From assembly GCA_002794775.1 (NCBI GenBank), contig NBAY01000037.1:248001-312000 (forward strand): a stretch of 64,000 nucleotides of DNA, in the 5' to 3' direction. Made by a program: the position numbers and the translations under genes. Under the pieces are notes generated by a model. The model did no database searches. It saw only the letters and a list, made by a program, of their open reading frames with translations, and was not told the origin of the DNA. The DNA is from Porodaedalea pini (lineage: Eukaryota > Basidiomycota > Agaricomycetes > Hymenochaetales > Hymenochaetaceae). Shown here one piece after another: positions 11,617-23,748 of this stretch (position 1 is its first letter; the number at the start of each line of letters is the position of its first letter).

Positions 11617-12662
11617 ATGCCCGCGCGTCGGTCGCTCAAGGTCACCTTGGGCGATGATGATCGGGGCTCAATATCTGCTCATAGCGCTAAAGTATGTGAT
11701 TCAGAAACGCTGGTTGCATTCCAGCTGATCAGGTTCGCTAGACAGCGAGTATCGCTCACAGGAAACACAAGCGAAGCAGCAGTGTGCATTCTTCGTGGCT
11801 CAGAGGCCTTGGATCAATCAATGGCTGTCACAGGAATATACACGGGCAGCAGTTAGGACCGGGAAACCATGAAAGTAATGCGAGAAGTCAGGAATTAATC
11901 GATGCAGGTATGTTTTCAATCCTTAGATTTTTGCCTTGCCTTGTTATCCTGTTAAAACTCTAAGCAGTACCAGGCAATACTGCAATAGCCTTTTATCAGC
12001 CTTACTATATGCTCGTTCCTTGCAACTACCGCTTACGCGCTGCCCATCCTCATTTGTCTCGTATGCAAGCCCAAGAACCAACAGCGCGCTCTCCGCCCGT
12101 TCGCGCACGCAGATTCATGACCTCCAAGTCCGGCATCGGTCCGTATGAATGGACACTCCCGCACTTCCTCTGCCGCACGGGATACGCCCCCGGGGTTCTT
12201 ATCCGACGCTTCTTCTTCTGGCTCGAGAATGATCGGACGCAGTTTGAAGGGTTTGAAAGGCGCGCTCCGGGAGAGCTAACGCATTGGATGACCCATGGGC
12301 CATCCAAGTTGCGAAATGTAATCTGCTCGTCTGACGAAGACGAGTCGCAGTCGACGGTCCAGGACGAGCGCTCCCGCGGACATGATGCTCCTCGCACCGG
12401 CCGATTTGTCGGAGGTGGCCAGTCTGCTCCCTTCTTGAAACGCTCTACTGCTACATCGCATGGCTCACACAGGGATTTATTTGATGACTCCCACTCGTTC
12501 TGCGCGTCAACGATGGACCTGGACGAACTAGCTAGCTTGTTCAAGGATGAACCGCAACAGCAGAGTCGCGGCATTTCCGAAGTCAATGACATTGATGTTC
12601 ATGGTGCGGAGAGTCTGAAATACTCTCGAGTTCAGGGGAGATCACTCATCTGTGTCTACTGA
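11617..12662 (+). CDS. Hypothetical protein P2, paralogue of P1
   Basis: Exons 11617-11691, 11742-11907 and 11968-12662 join across introns of 50 nt (phase 0) and 60 nt (phase 1) and give 311 residues starting MPARRSLKV. The C-terminal exon repeats the P1 block order: PPVRARRF, an Arg/Phe motif (LIRRFFFWLENDRT), then THGPSKLRNVI, then an acidic Ser-rich stretch (CSSDEDESQS) and a short acidic hydrophobic motif (MDLDELASLF). Conserved intron phases in both genes support duplication of a whole gene rather than chance similarity. Exon 2 is more divergent than exon 3. No known domain is recognised. Confidence 0.62.
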
Positions 12663-13274
12663 CGCGCTGTTTCCGAGTGTCATGGTATTTTCATGTTCGT
12701 TAATATTAATATTAATGCGTTCATTTCGTCCAGTGTTGTTTAAATTACCACTACCACCCATTCTTTTTGGCTTCAAATGCGTATCATGTACTGCTATACC
12801 CGGTATACGTTCTACGTACGGATATGCAGCTTACTGCTCCGCAAAAATTGACATTTGATGAGACCAAGGTGCGACCTACAGAATACTTAGTGGCTGAACC
12901 GACGCCATAAACAAATAAAGGCCCTCACTTGCCAAAAATGGAATGTGAAGATGTCTTCATCACGTGGTGTTTTTGTGGTGAAATAATCAGTTTCTTACGA
13001 AAATACCACCGTTCCTCCGCACCACTTGCTTCACCTTTGAGCTACTCTGGACCTAGGATAATTGATCAGTTTCGGGTCAAAATCTTTTACGAAAATCTTT
13101 ATTTGCTTGATCAAGTCAAGACATTCTTTGGAGATATGAGCCACCAAACTAGACAGGCCACAGGATGTCGCCTCTAAGAGTATACCTGCTGGCAAGCAAA
13201 CAATGAAGAACCTTTTTTGAAGCCTAAGTTTTCCTGCGCGTTACGTGGCTCGAAAGCTCTGTTAAGTCAAAGGA
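12663..13274. other. Intergenic region, no gene seen
   Basis: AT-rich sequence with no convincing open frame; it carries the 3' flank of P2 and the promoter side of the gene starting near 13275. Confidence 0.4.
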
Positions 13275-14434
13275 ATGCGTCGCCGTTTGAACCGCTCTCT
13301 CTCTCTCGTATTCCTACGCTACGGCTAACGCTAAATGGAACAATAGGACATCGACAACTCACCCAGCTACGGAGTGGCTCAAGAAGCCTTCACCAGCAAT
13401 CTCTCGACGCAGAAAGCAGATGATGCGATACAGGCGATTGTTCAAAAGATTTTTGGAGGAGACTTTGTTCGATCTGTATGTTCTGCTTTCCCGCTTCACC
13501 TAATCTATCTGACGTATCTGTGAAGTCCCTGCACCCGCGGTCTCGGGAAATATACGGCGACGAATATGCTCCTATGTATGATGTGGCCCTCGATGAAAAA
13601 AATTGTCGCAAGTTCGTGAGAAAACCAAAGCGCAGATACGTGCAAAGTAGACTTAAAACGTGCAAGTCTTGCGCGGTAGACACGGGAAAGAGCTGCCCAC
13701 GGCTTCTTCCAGGTCCATCCGGTCCAGCGCAGGCGTTGGAGATCCTATCTCTGCGTGCTATTCAATCAAGGCCGACGCAAAGGAGACTCAAAGACGCGCT
13801 TCTGTCACCGCGACTCCCTCCAGGACCCTCTCCTCTCGCAATATCTTTCACTTCAGATGATTGTGAAGACGTCGGTGCCGACTTGGACGAGCCACAGAAC
13901 CCAGGCGATGACACAGTTTCGAGCACTCGCTTCATACTATCTCGAAAAAATCTTTCTGTCCGGCGCGAGTTTGGCATGTACATCGTCAAAGGCGAGGACT
14001 TGGCATATGTAGGAGACCGTGGAGTCTTCTCACCCGGATACACGTATTTTGATGTGGCGGGTGTTTATCCCGGCCCTGGCGAACAGATCATCTCCTACAT
14101 CCAGGGCCCCATCTCACCTGGATGGGATGACGGCAAATTTGAGGGTACTGCTACTGTTGAAGAGGTCATTATGGAGACAGAGACTGCGCTCGATCTTAAA
14201 AGGAATTCCCAAACAATTCTCTACGACTCGAGTAAAAATGAGTACGCTTCGGTGGAACATAGCTTATCCTTCCCTACCATTCGTCCTCCTCTGCCAGATC
14301 GTTCAGCCCGTCACGTTCGCTCTCAATCATTAGGTTCCGGGATTGGAATTGGCCCAGTCGTGGGATGGCGCCGTCTACGCTCGATGGGTTCTGCGCTTAT
14401 CAAAAGAAGGTCGGCCCAGGGAGTAACTTGCTAA
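13275..14434 (+). CDS. Hypothetical protein, three-exon model
   Basis: Exons 13347-13475 and 13526-14434 are linked by a clear 50-nt intron (GTATGT...GTGAAG, CTGAC branch, phase 0) and read through in frame. A first exon at 13275-13307 (MRRRLNRSLSL) joined by a 39-nt intron (GTATTC...AATAG) is provisional; with it the product has 356 residues. Visible features are a segment likely to be helical (QKADDAIQAIVQKIFGGDF), a basic patch (VRKPKRRYVQSRLK), a Gly/Pro-rich stretch (DVAGVYPGPGEQ) and a basic C-terminus (IKRRS). I recognise no family and see no signal peptide or membrane segment. Confidence 0.55.
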
Positions 14435-15451
14435 CAAACTAGAAGAGCCCGAGTATATTTCACCGCTATTGAGTCTGGCACCCTCGCCCCTTCTGTCTGT
14501 CCCCAAGGACTCATCTCATCACACTCCTTTTCACAAAAGACGATTCCTTGCTTAATCTTGATAATATCAACGCTCTTTTACATTTTTAATTTGCCATGTT
14601 CTAGAACCTGAGAGCCATCTCTGCATATTCTAATTGCCTGTTCACATTCCAATGCATAGTTATCAATTTTCCAAAGAGACTACGTACGCGACTTGAATGA
14701 GCAGAAACTCGGGGAATCATCAGTTTTGAGGGAACAGTAGCCTTTCCTGGTAGACTTTTTTTTGGTCTGAGCCGATCGAAACACGGCAGCACTGTGACGC
14801 ATCTCACTTTCATCTAATTCTTATATACTTTATCCCGACCGACCTTGAGTGAGTCATTTCCGCTGACGACGTCGTCAGTCCTCGTGTCTTCGGCCCTGTT
14901 CTGCTCGGACTGTTTAACTAGGCTTGCTATCCAGCCCAATAAGTACGACACACTGACTGTCAAGTGGCTGAGCTTAGTTGCCCTATTATGTTAACGTATT
15001 TGTACCCTGTCTCCTTGTACCTCGGATTGGCCTTACTACTGGTCTCCGAGTCGTTATTGAAGATTGTGCTTCCCTCTCGAATCGACCTGGAGGCTTCGAT
15101 CTGAATCCGAAGACTTGATACTTATCTCAAGCCCATGTGCAAGAATGAGACCCTGCTTCGACTCCTATCGATTGGTGTTTCCGTGGAAGCGAGGGGGACA
15201 GCCTCGGTCACGCGGGACGCCAATAATTCTTGGATGACCGGGATGGCCGTTCTCATGGAGATTTTGCCTTAAACAGCTGAAACATAGGCACGGTAGGTAC
15301 AATTATATGCTTTGCCTGTGATTATACCGCCTACCAGCCTGCAATATAAGTAACGAGTCCATGCGCCAATGATGGACCGCTGCGGTCGATCGACTATCCT
15401 CCCCACGTTTTATCAAACAATCTTCAATAAATATCGAGGCAACGTACTATC
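14435..15451. other. Intergenic region, no gene seen
   Basis: About 1 kb without a supported gene. Frames are broken on both strands and no repeat or RNA gene was recognised. Confidence 0.4.
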
Positions 15452-16845
15452 ATGGCCCAATGGTCTCACTATTCCACTCCAAACGAAGAGTTTGTTCAGG
15501 CACTTGCGCTGGCACCTCCGATCTTTGCATCACAAACGAAAGATGCTGGACAAAGGGAGTCGGAAATAATTCGTCGCCAGAAATTGGTGGCAGAAATGAC
15601 ACGCACACGTTCAGAGGCTGCTGGTGCACGTCAGTATGTCCTACTTACTGTCTGTTTGATAAAAATCTGAAGCTTTTTAAAATCCGATTAGCGGTAGGCA
15701 TCTCTGTAGAAGAGAAGCGTGTCCCTGTGAGCAAGCCCCCGGGCGAGATTCTCGTCAGGGTATATACTCCAGAGCCTCAAGACGCGTCGGAGAAATTTCC
15801 TGCATACGTTCACTTGCACGGTGAGCATCCTGTCCTAGTCTGTCTCTACCACTCAGCGGTCCTATCACTCACAAAACAATTTGAAATGAAAGGCGGAGGA
15901 TACTGCCTGGGCACACTCGACACAGATGAGCTCAGTTGCCGAGAGAGATGCGCGACTCATCGCATTGTTGTCGTAAACGTCGACTATCGCCTTGCACCAC
16001 AATTTCCTTGGCCAACAGGGCCTCAGGACAGCTATGACACAGTGAAATGGGCATGTGCTCTGCTTCGCTATTTGTTCGTCCTCATCAAGTTCTAACCATC
16101 CATACAGGTAGCGTCAAATGCTCTGGATCTCCGGGTCGACTTGAATAAAGGCTTCATCGTGGGCGGCCTATCTGCAGGTGCAAACTTTACCTGCGTGATT
16201 ACACAGCGCGCACGTGAAGACCCAGAGCTCCAAGGGAAGATCACTGGTCACGTTCTACAAATCCCGTCAACTCTCACGCATGCGGCAGGCTACCCAGAGA
16301 AGTTGGACTATATCCTATAACAAGGTTCTCCTTTAGTTGCTGACTACTTCTCAATTTGGTCAGTCTGAAGGACAAACTTCTATCTTATGAGCAGAACAAA
16401 GATGATCCCATACTAAGTCGCACGAATATCTCATTATTCATGGGTAAGCGCCCAGTCAAATCGGCATCAGGATTGTTTACACATGCTTCTTCGCAGATGC
16501 TTATAAACCGGGGAACCAGTTTGATCCTATGGTATCGCCTCTCCTTGCGGAGACTCTCACTGGACTGCCGCCTGCATACGTACAAGTCGCCGGGGCAGAT
16601 CCGTTACGTGATGAGGGGCTTCTGTACACTCAGATAATGCAAGAAAGCGGAGTACAGACGAAGCTTGACGTGTGAGTCCGAAAGTTCTACTAGTATGCCC
16701 TGAGGCATGACAAGGAAAGGTCTTCAGCTATCCCGGAGTGCCGCATGGCTTCGCCAGTTACTATCCGCACCTTGCCGTGAGCGCGAAATGGCGTGCAGAC
16801 CTCGATGTTGGCATTCAATGGCTTTTGGAAATTTCTAAGCAATGA
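15452..16845 (+). CDS. Alpha/beta hydrolase of the hormone-sensitive-lipase-like esterase group
   Basis: Seven exons (15452-15629, 15692-15820, 15893-16050, 16108-16301, 16364-16443, 16497-16671, 16728-16845) encode 343 residues. Hallmarks of the family are present: oxyanion motif HGGGY near residue 103, DYRLAP, nucleophile Ser177 in GGLSAGAN, catalytic Asp281 in AGADPLRDEG and His311 in GVPHGF. Such enzymes hydrolyse short-chain esters, lactones or xenobiotics; the natural substrate cannot be inferred. No signal peptide, so probably intracellular. Intron 3 (16051-16107) starts with GC rather than GT; a GT donor inside it would break the frame. Intron 4 has a weak donor (GTTGGA) but keeps phase and joins conserved blocks. 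Confidence 0.85.
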
Positions 16846-17221
16846 ATTTATAATGACTCCTTTAACCATATGCTAAAGGTAAGTGTCTTCCCACCAGTCA
16901 GACTATTTATGCATGTCTCAACAACGTTCTGAAGCATGTTCCGTGGAACTGCTCAACATTGAAAGGAGAGCATTTTGTACATGTATTATGTCCAATATTT
17001 CTGGATATTTAACATAGGCAATCAGACTGATATGACCGACGCAGTGAGAGACTTGTCCGATAGTGGCGTTTCAGTGTATGCCGTCTGAGTTTAAAATATT
17101 GAGACTCCGAAACGCGTTGAAATTTAAAGCGCGTCGTTTGTTTTATTACGTCTGAGTCTGACCACATTGCATACGGCATTTCACTAGCTTGAAGTGCTTT
17201 TATTATTTTCTAGGCTACAAT
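16846..17221. other. Short intergenic region
   Basis: About 375 AT-rich bases between the hydrolase stop codon and the first ATG proposed for gene A. No gene or repeat was seen. Confidence 0.4.
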
Positions 17222-18514
17222 ATGTCCTTCAATTGTGCTCAGCAGTTACTGTCATGGAAGCCAATCCGAAAGGCAGTTCCCAGCCCTTCAATGGGGTACG
17301 TACGCGTTGGTGGCATGATAGGCCAATCTTCTATGAATCATTTACAGCAATCTCTCTTACATCGATGAAGTGTCTTTCAAAGCCTTCGGAGGGAGAGGAG
17401 AACGGGGTGTCAAGTTCGTTGTCGCAGTGGCAGACACTGCGGATGCCGCAGCTACTAGAAGCAACTCGACAGGCTCACCTTTCTCATTCACCGTCAAGGC
17501 AACTGGAATCTCTGACCTGTCCATCTCATTCGACTTCAATTATAACATGAATGAAAGCGAGCCAACGGGTCAAACTGGAAGTACCACTTCTCTATCCTGG
17601 TCTACAAATCTACCAGCAGGTCTTGTCAATCTTTGTTCTCGAACTTTACATTGACCAGTGCAAAAACCAAATGAACCCACATGAAACAGTAGCGATGAAG
17701 TCTTTCTCAAAGCGGCGGAATTTCTTAGTTTGGCTGCCATCACTACGGAGTTCAATCTTCCCCGAAGCATAACGAGTACCTCTGCAAACGAACATTTACA
17801 CCCGTGGAAGCCAAGTGTCTCTCATCCATTACTTTGAACGTTCGGTGAGATTATAATTTTTTTTACTGTTATTTCCAGTTCAAAATATGCTGCTTACTTA
17901 CTCATATGAACTACAACCTTTCTTTTCTCTAATAGGCACTCCCTCGAATACTGTTGGACACGGACATTTGGAAGTTCTAAAAGTGAAAACTCCACTCGAG
18001 TAGGATGGAGTTTTTCACCTTTCGTCTAGGCCGTGGTTGAAGGGTCGCCAAGTACGTGGGTTTATCAGAGTGTCTGCGCTAAGCTGGCGTATCGTCACGT
18101 TTCTCATGAGGTGGCAGTCAAAATCCAAGGATTAATTGACATAATCTAACTCTTTGTGTTTAAGGAAATCCGTCTCATGCACTACAGCATAAGCGAGAAA
18201 GGCAAAAAGGATCTGTAATGGACTCGGAAAGCCTTACTCTTTTCATTTTTTATCTCACAGCTCAACTCGAGAGCTCAAACAAGTCTCCATCCATCGAAAA
18301 CGCAATTCTGCTCTCTTCGCCTGGACTGAATGAACGCGGTCCCGTGGGACCAAAGGAGAAACAAAAAGAATCGGATGATGAAGCTCGAAGCATTCCACTC
18401 AATGTTAAGGGCGACAAAAATGGAGGTACACCTGTGCCAACTAGATCTGCAACGCCTGTACCTACTATCCTGACGACTAACGAAGGCGAGCGACTGATAG
18501 AACAAATGTACTGA
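17222..18514 (+). pseudogene. Gene A, paralogue of gene B, probably frameshifted or decaying
   Basis: The stretch 17340-17560 encodes SPFSFTVKATGISDLSISFD, close to APFSFTFSATGVSEFSVSFD in gene B (31602-32759). Upstream, SLTSMKCLSKPSEG matches SLTSVKCNTKPMEG of gene B, but it lies in a different frame from the downstream match. The interval between the two matches is one base shorter than in gene B. A model starting MSFNCAQQLLSW at 17222 and splicing 17302-17348 stays open only in the downstream frame. The last exon (from about 18260, starting AQLESSNKSP) follows a putative intron of over 600 nt that is far longer than any other here. It may be a pseudogene, or a gene with one compensated indel. 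Family unknown. Confidence 0.45.
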
Positions 18515-18839
18515 AGTTCTGTTACTGACGGAAGCTTAGCGGTGGAGGGATGAAGGATGACAATGATGATGAAGACTGAAAAGGAGGGTAATCGCGAGCC
18601 GGCCCTCTGAGCCTGCAGCATCTTCATCACATTTGAACTCTTCAAGTTCCTTAAAGCAGAGTAAAACGATCCATGGAAATCAAAGTGTTCTAGCCTGTAA
18701 GTTCTATATAAACAGCAATGCATTCATTGCTTATAACGGAAGGGTACAAGCTCGGAATGTGATTTCGTGTCTTTCATAAGTACATGGATTCGCATAGCCT
18801 GAGCTTGCGGAGAGGGTAGAACAACTATTATACAGTCCG

Positions 18840-21726
18840 TCAAGAAGTCAGCCTGAGACAATAATCCGGGTTCCCTTCTGGGTTCTAGAGGACACCAAAT
18901 AAATCATTGCTACATTTGTGTAATGGAAGTCTGAGCTTACCAGAGCCCAGATCGGGAACGGTCTGACCGTCCCGGATCCTCCTCCAAATGCAAACGTATA
19001 GACAAACACCATCACTTGCGTTCCACCGTCGAGTGCCGCGCTCATCAGGAAGTTGTATTTACGGAACCAGCGCGGGCGGTAGCGCCGCAGGTAGTACTGC
19101 GAGAACACCGCAAGCAGGAACGTTGAGAAGACGGACGTGTTGATCCCTACGCTCAGGTAGCCCAATGTCCAGCACAGAATCGGAGTCATAACTTTGTTCG
19201 CGCCAAGCTTCGGGTACTTTTTGTGGATGAGCCAAAATGGGACAGGTACGGCGAGACCGATGAGGATTGAAAGCGGGACGATCTATAGGAGGGATGTGAG
19301 CGAGTTCATTTGCAAATAAGGGAGAAGAACTTACTCCATAGCGGCCATTCGGTGCATAAAGTTTTTTTCCCAGTGCACCCCAAGAGATTGCGTCGCTGTT
19401 GAAAGACTTGAAAGAAATTTCAGACTTGACCGAACACGGTCAGAAATCGTACTGTACCTGAACTTGCTGTCCGCTCCAGACGTTAGTTCCTTGTACGTCG
19501 AGCAGAATCTCACGCTGCGCATTGATAATGACTTTCATGATGACATAGTTTAACAGACCGCCAATGACCGTGCCAAGAGACTGCACGAGGAAAGTCACAC
19601 GTGGCGGGAGCTTCGTATACTGGCCCATCTTGAGGTCGCTAATGAGTCCACGAGCCTGCTCCAGCGTGTTATAGCCGTAGAGCGTGAAGTACATGTTCGC
19701 CTGCGGATTCCCGGGGATCATCACGCCACCGATCATCTGCACGAGGTTCTGGATGTCCGGCGAGAAACCCGTGATGGCGTACACAGTCACATTGAACGGC
19801 AGGAAGACAGAGCTGATAATGACGCCGACGATGAGGCCCCACCAAGGCAGATTCGAGTGGCCGGTGTAGATCGTCGCCATTGCCATCGCGAAGCTTGCGA
19901 AGAACACAACGCCGTACCACCACATTGGGACCTCGTTGTAGACCTTCATCCGCGCACGGTGCGGGTCCACGGATTCGCCAGCGCGCTCCTTCTTGATCAT
20001 TTCGACGATATCGCTGCCGTACCACAGGAAAACGTGCACGATCGTGGCACCGATAGCCAAGTTCGAGCCGATCTTCGTCAGGACTTGTGAGGATGCATAC
20101 CACGGTAGGCCGACTTCGGCGAGCTTGTTTTCGTCAAGGAGGAAGTTGTCGTCCAAAATGAGAAGCTGATTGTAAGCGGTCCCATTGAGGTTGTACAACT
20201 CCTGAGAGAGCCATGGAAAGTTCTGCCCGTTCCAGACGTTTTGGGCGTAGACGGCGCAGAAGGCGATGCTGCAACACCGGAAAGGAATATCAGTACGTAC
20301 CTCCAGAAAAGGACGGGCGGACGTACATGCATATCATCGTGCCAAAGTAGAGAGAAAGCTGCGTTGATAAGGGCGTGAAAAGAGCTCCCATGGAGCCACC
20401 TCCGGAGCCGACGTAGTTCCAGTCGAGGCAGAATGCGAACATGCCCAAACCCTCATTGCCAGCAGCCCCGCCAAAGATGCGGGTAAACCATGCAGACTTC
20501 CGGTTTGCAAGACAGAAGATACTGATACCCGTGAGTGTCCTATATCAGGTTATGAAATAATGGTTAGGAGTAAAAGTAAAATAACATAAGAATAAAATGA
20601 AAATGAAAGAATGAGCGATCATCTAAGAGAGGAAAATGATATGCACGTACGGAGCAATATACTCAGGCAGAAATTCCCAGAAGAAAATTCCCAGAAATAT
20701 AAGCCAGAAAAACTTGACACGTTTCTTCTGGAGGAATATGCCCTTGCCTCGATGCAGCGCATCAAACAGCTGCACAGTTGGCAGCAGGTTGGGGAACACC
20801 ATGTACGTCGGGTAGACCAAGAACGCACGCATCAAACCACCCAGTCCATAGCCGATGAGCTGCGAGCCTATCAAAGTGAAAATGCCGACCGCGATGTTCG
20901 GGGAGATTTGGTAGAAGAGGTCGTCGGCCTGGAGGGTTTAGGAGCGTGAGTACGTGTAACTATATTGGGAAATACTTGATATTTAGTACGTACTGCAAAA
21001 ATGCTGATTGCCAGAGCAGACGAGGCAGCGGTCGAGGAGAAAATAGTGATTGCGACGTGCTCCTTGATGTCTAAAAGAAAAAAGAAAACCAATAAAAACT
21101 ATCCTGGACAGCATCAAGCAAGTTTACAAACTGAAAGGACCGGGGTTCAGGAAGCGCCAGAACCAGGTGTCAGACATTTGAAGACTTTTGCGCGGATTAC
21201 CGGGACCGGGGATAACCTCAGACATAGCCCTGCCGAGGATGTAGCCTATAATCTGAAGGAAGAGTTGGCTGACGGAAATAGTCTGAGGGCGGAAGTACTG
21301 CGGTAAGTACAGAATATAATTCAGTATCGTAAATGTCAATTAGTGAACCGTAGAGACGAACGAAGATCTGTCCGAGGACGGCGCCGAAGCACGAGAGACC
21401 AATTCCAAGGAACCATGTCCTGAATGTCAGGATAGGCAATGTTGGGTCGTCTTCGAGGGAGATTAAGCGGGTAGCGACATCGGCGTCGGTTTCTGGACAT
21501 GTGATGAAAGGGGAAATGCACACATTCAGCGTCAGGAGCTCAGTAGGCGGCGAGGCGGAGACAACGAACCGATAGGTCGCTCCTTGCCATCCGCGCCATC
21601 ATCCCAGACATCCGCTGGAGTAGAGCCAGAATTGAGGGAGTCCTTGTCTACAGGGCTCTTCTCATCGTACGAGTCCTTGCGCTCGATATCATGAGCGATC
21701 GCAGGGAGACCTTCTAGGGTAGCCAT
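18840..21726 (-). CDS. OPT-family oligopeptide transporter
   Basis: OPT proteins are proton-coupled plasma-membrane importers of tetra/pentapeptides, glutathione or metal-chelate peptides. Ten exons (21726-21570, 21492-21362, 21297-21132, 21070-20994, 20928-20651, 20539-20327, 20268-19458, 19406-19335, 19282-18941, 18884-18840) join in frame into 763 residues. Family signatures are present: LEDDPTLPILTFRTWFLG, a PGPFNIKEHVAI block, SAAS-like small-residue helices, GLGMFAFCLDWNYVGSGGG, the SDAISWGALG loop and the NPEGNPDYC C-terminus. Many hydrophobic segments are consistent with a polytopic protein. The N-terminal 60 residues are hydrophilic and acidic, as usual for the cytosolic tail. Substrate preference cannot be read from sequence alone. 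No damage is seen. Confidence 0.95.
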
Positions 21727-23748
21727 ATCGAGGAGGAGGGAGGAGGGGGCAACTGGAGTGGAGGCTCAAGGAATAAGGCCCATCCCCGCAAGTATCTTAT
21801 ACTCCAAGCTCGTAATCTGTGTCATGGCTAACGTATGCGAAGCCATTCATAATAAGTCCAGGAATACCTCTTCCCACATGACGCTTCGTGATAAGCCCCA
21901 GCCATTTTCATGAGAACCACCGAGGGATGCGGGAGAACGCGAGAAGCTTCGGCCCACCCACGAGCTTGGTGAAACAGGGCGTGTAAAACGAGCATGTGGA
22001 CCCGGTGGTGCAAGACAAATCTCGTGTGTGCAGAAAGAGCGAAGTCAATCCACAGAGCCGAGATCCGTAGCCATCTTTCCGCCCGTATGTGTCGACTGTT
22101 TCTCAAGTCAGATACGATAGCAGCGGCACAAGGCCTTCAAGAGGAAGGGTAATTATAAATATCCGCGTAGAACCTCATGGTCGAGGTGATGGATAGTTGT
22201 TGGCGCCGCCGATACATCTGAAAATTTGGTAGTTGAGGAGTTATCGTGGACCTAGAGCATTCCTTGATGCAGGGCGACCAGCCTAACGGTCCGTAGATTA
22301 ACAGAGAAGGCAACTCGACCGAGTCGAAGCAGGAGTAGAGTTTAGCGGCCTTGCTTCGCGTGCGTATGGAAGCCTTGCCAGCAAGGCACACCGCACTATC
22401 ACGCTCTACCGTGAGGTGATGCTCAGGACGACCGTTCCGCACCTCCAAGAATGCCTGGCAGTACGAACAGCGCCCTCCGACTATCGCACATGTAAGAGCA
22501 ACTTAAAGCATGAGCTCGTTTGCTCTCTCCTCGATACGATATATGTCCTTCGACTTCTCGAATCATATATCGGAAGGAGACATCCGTGCCTTTGCCGAAT
22601 CTGCCGGCGAATATATGGAATGAAAGCACGCCTCTCCGAGTCTGTGTAGGTATCGTCATTGATATTGCGCGATAGACCGGCAGCGAGCTAGTGCAATGGT
22701 ATATAAAAAGTCACATACACGATAGGCCCCCGCGGGATACCGGCATCACAGTGCGCAAGGTATAATGCCAAGTCCAGACACGCGGATCTATTCGCACAAG
22801 CATTAATATTAGCTAGTCACTCCCACTCAACTCCCACGACAGGATCAGGTAAACGAAAATAAAAAGGAAATACTCACAGTTTAAGCCCAGGTCCATTTTG
22901 TTTTGTTTTTCAAGAATATATTGCGCTGAGAGTGGCACACAAAAAACAGTCAAACTGCGGAAAATCCGTGAGTCCAACTGGCACGTGATCTATATGCCAC
23001 GCGATCATGGTGTTTTTGGGCCGCCGATAGGCCGGGAAACCCGTAGATTTTATTTAGATGTTGGCTTGGGGCAACCCGCGATGGTAACGATTTGGTTTAC
23101 TCCAGACTAGAAGACTGCGTACTCTCGCACATCCAGAAACCGTTGGCGAAGAAGTTGAAGGTGATTTAGGCTACGGGGTTCCGCAAGTTGTTTCCTGTTC
23201 TATGTAGTATCCGATGCAGGCGGGTGTCGCGACTCTGTCTGTATCCGCTGCCAAGAGGCTGATAATCTGCGAGCCAGGGCTGGAGGGCGCGTTTCCAGCG
23301 GTAGGGACGATTCTGCAGGAACGTGAAGGAACATGCGAGGGTAAACTGTTTTATACCCAGAGGTACTCGAGTCATCCTCATTATCCGAACCGAGTCACTC
23401 CCGAGTCCCTTCATGCCTCGGTACCGCTCCTCTGTGTGACTATCAGTGTGTATATTCTGGTTTTGGTTTGTACACAGTACACGAAAGAGAGTAGAGGTTA
23501 GTAAATTCAGAGTGGATACGGTGTAATCGGATGTACAGACAAGGAAAATATGTACGACGAAGGATGGTCAGAAAGGAGGGTAAACATATCCATAGAAATT
23601 CAATAAGTGAGTAAAGGGAACATATAACGGTAAGTGGACTAAAAGAACGATACGGTTGAGATTGACGGCTCTCGGCGAGCAATGCCATGGTATGTACTTG
23701 GTTAGAAATATGCTCAGCAACGAACTTCAATACGAGGCTGACGCGGGA
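21727..23748. other. Intergenic region, no gene seen
   Basis: About 2 kb between two minus-strand genes. Open frames are short and overlapping on both strands, with no splice-consistent coding model and no recognisable protein. The interval must hold the OPT promoter near 21727-22100. Confidence 0.4.

Noticed and set aside
15921..16105. GT donors within intron 3 of the alpha/beta hydrolase
   Set aside because: They break the frame before the GGLSAG motif; only the GC donor keeps it.
22200..22400. Possible tRNA-like segment
   Set aside because: No acceptor stem or T-loop consensus could be folded by eye.
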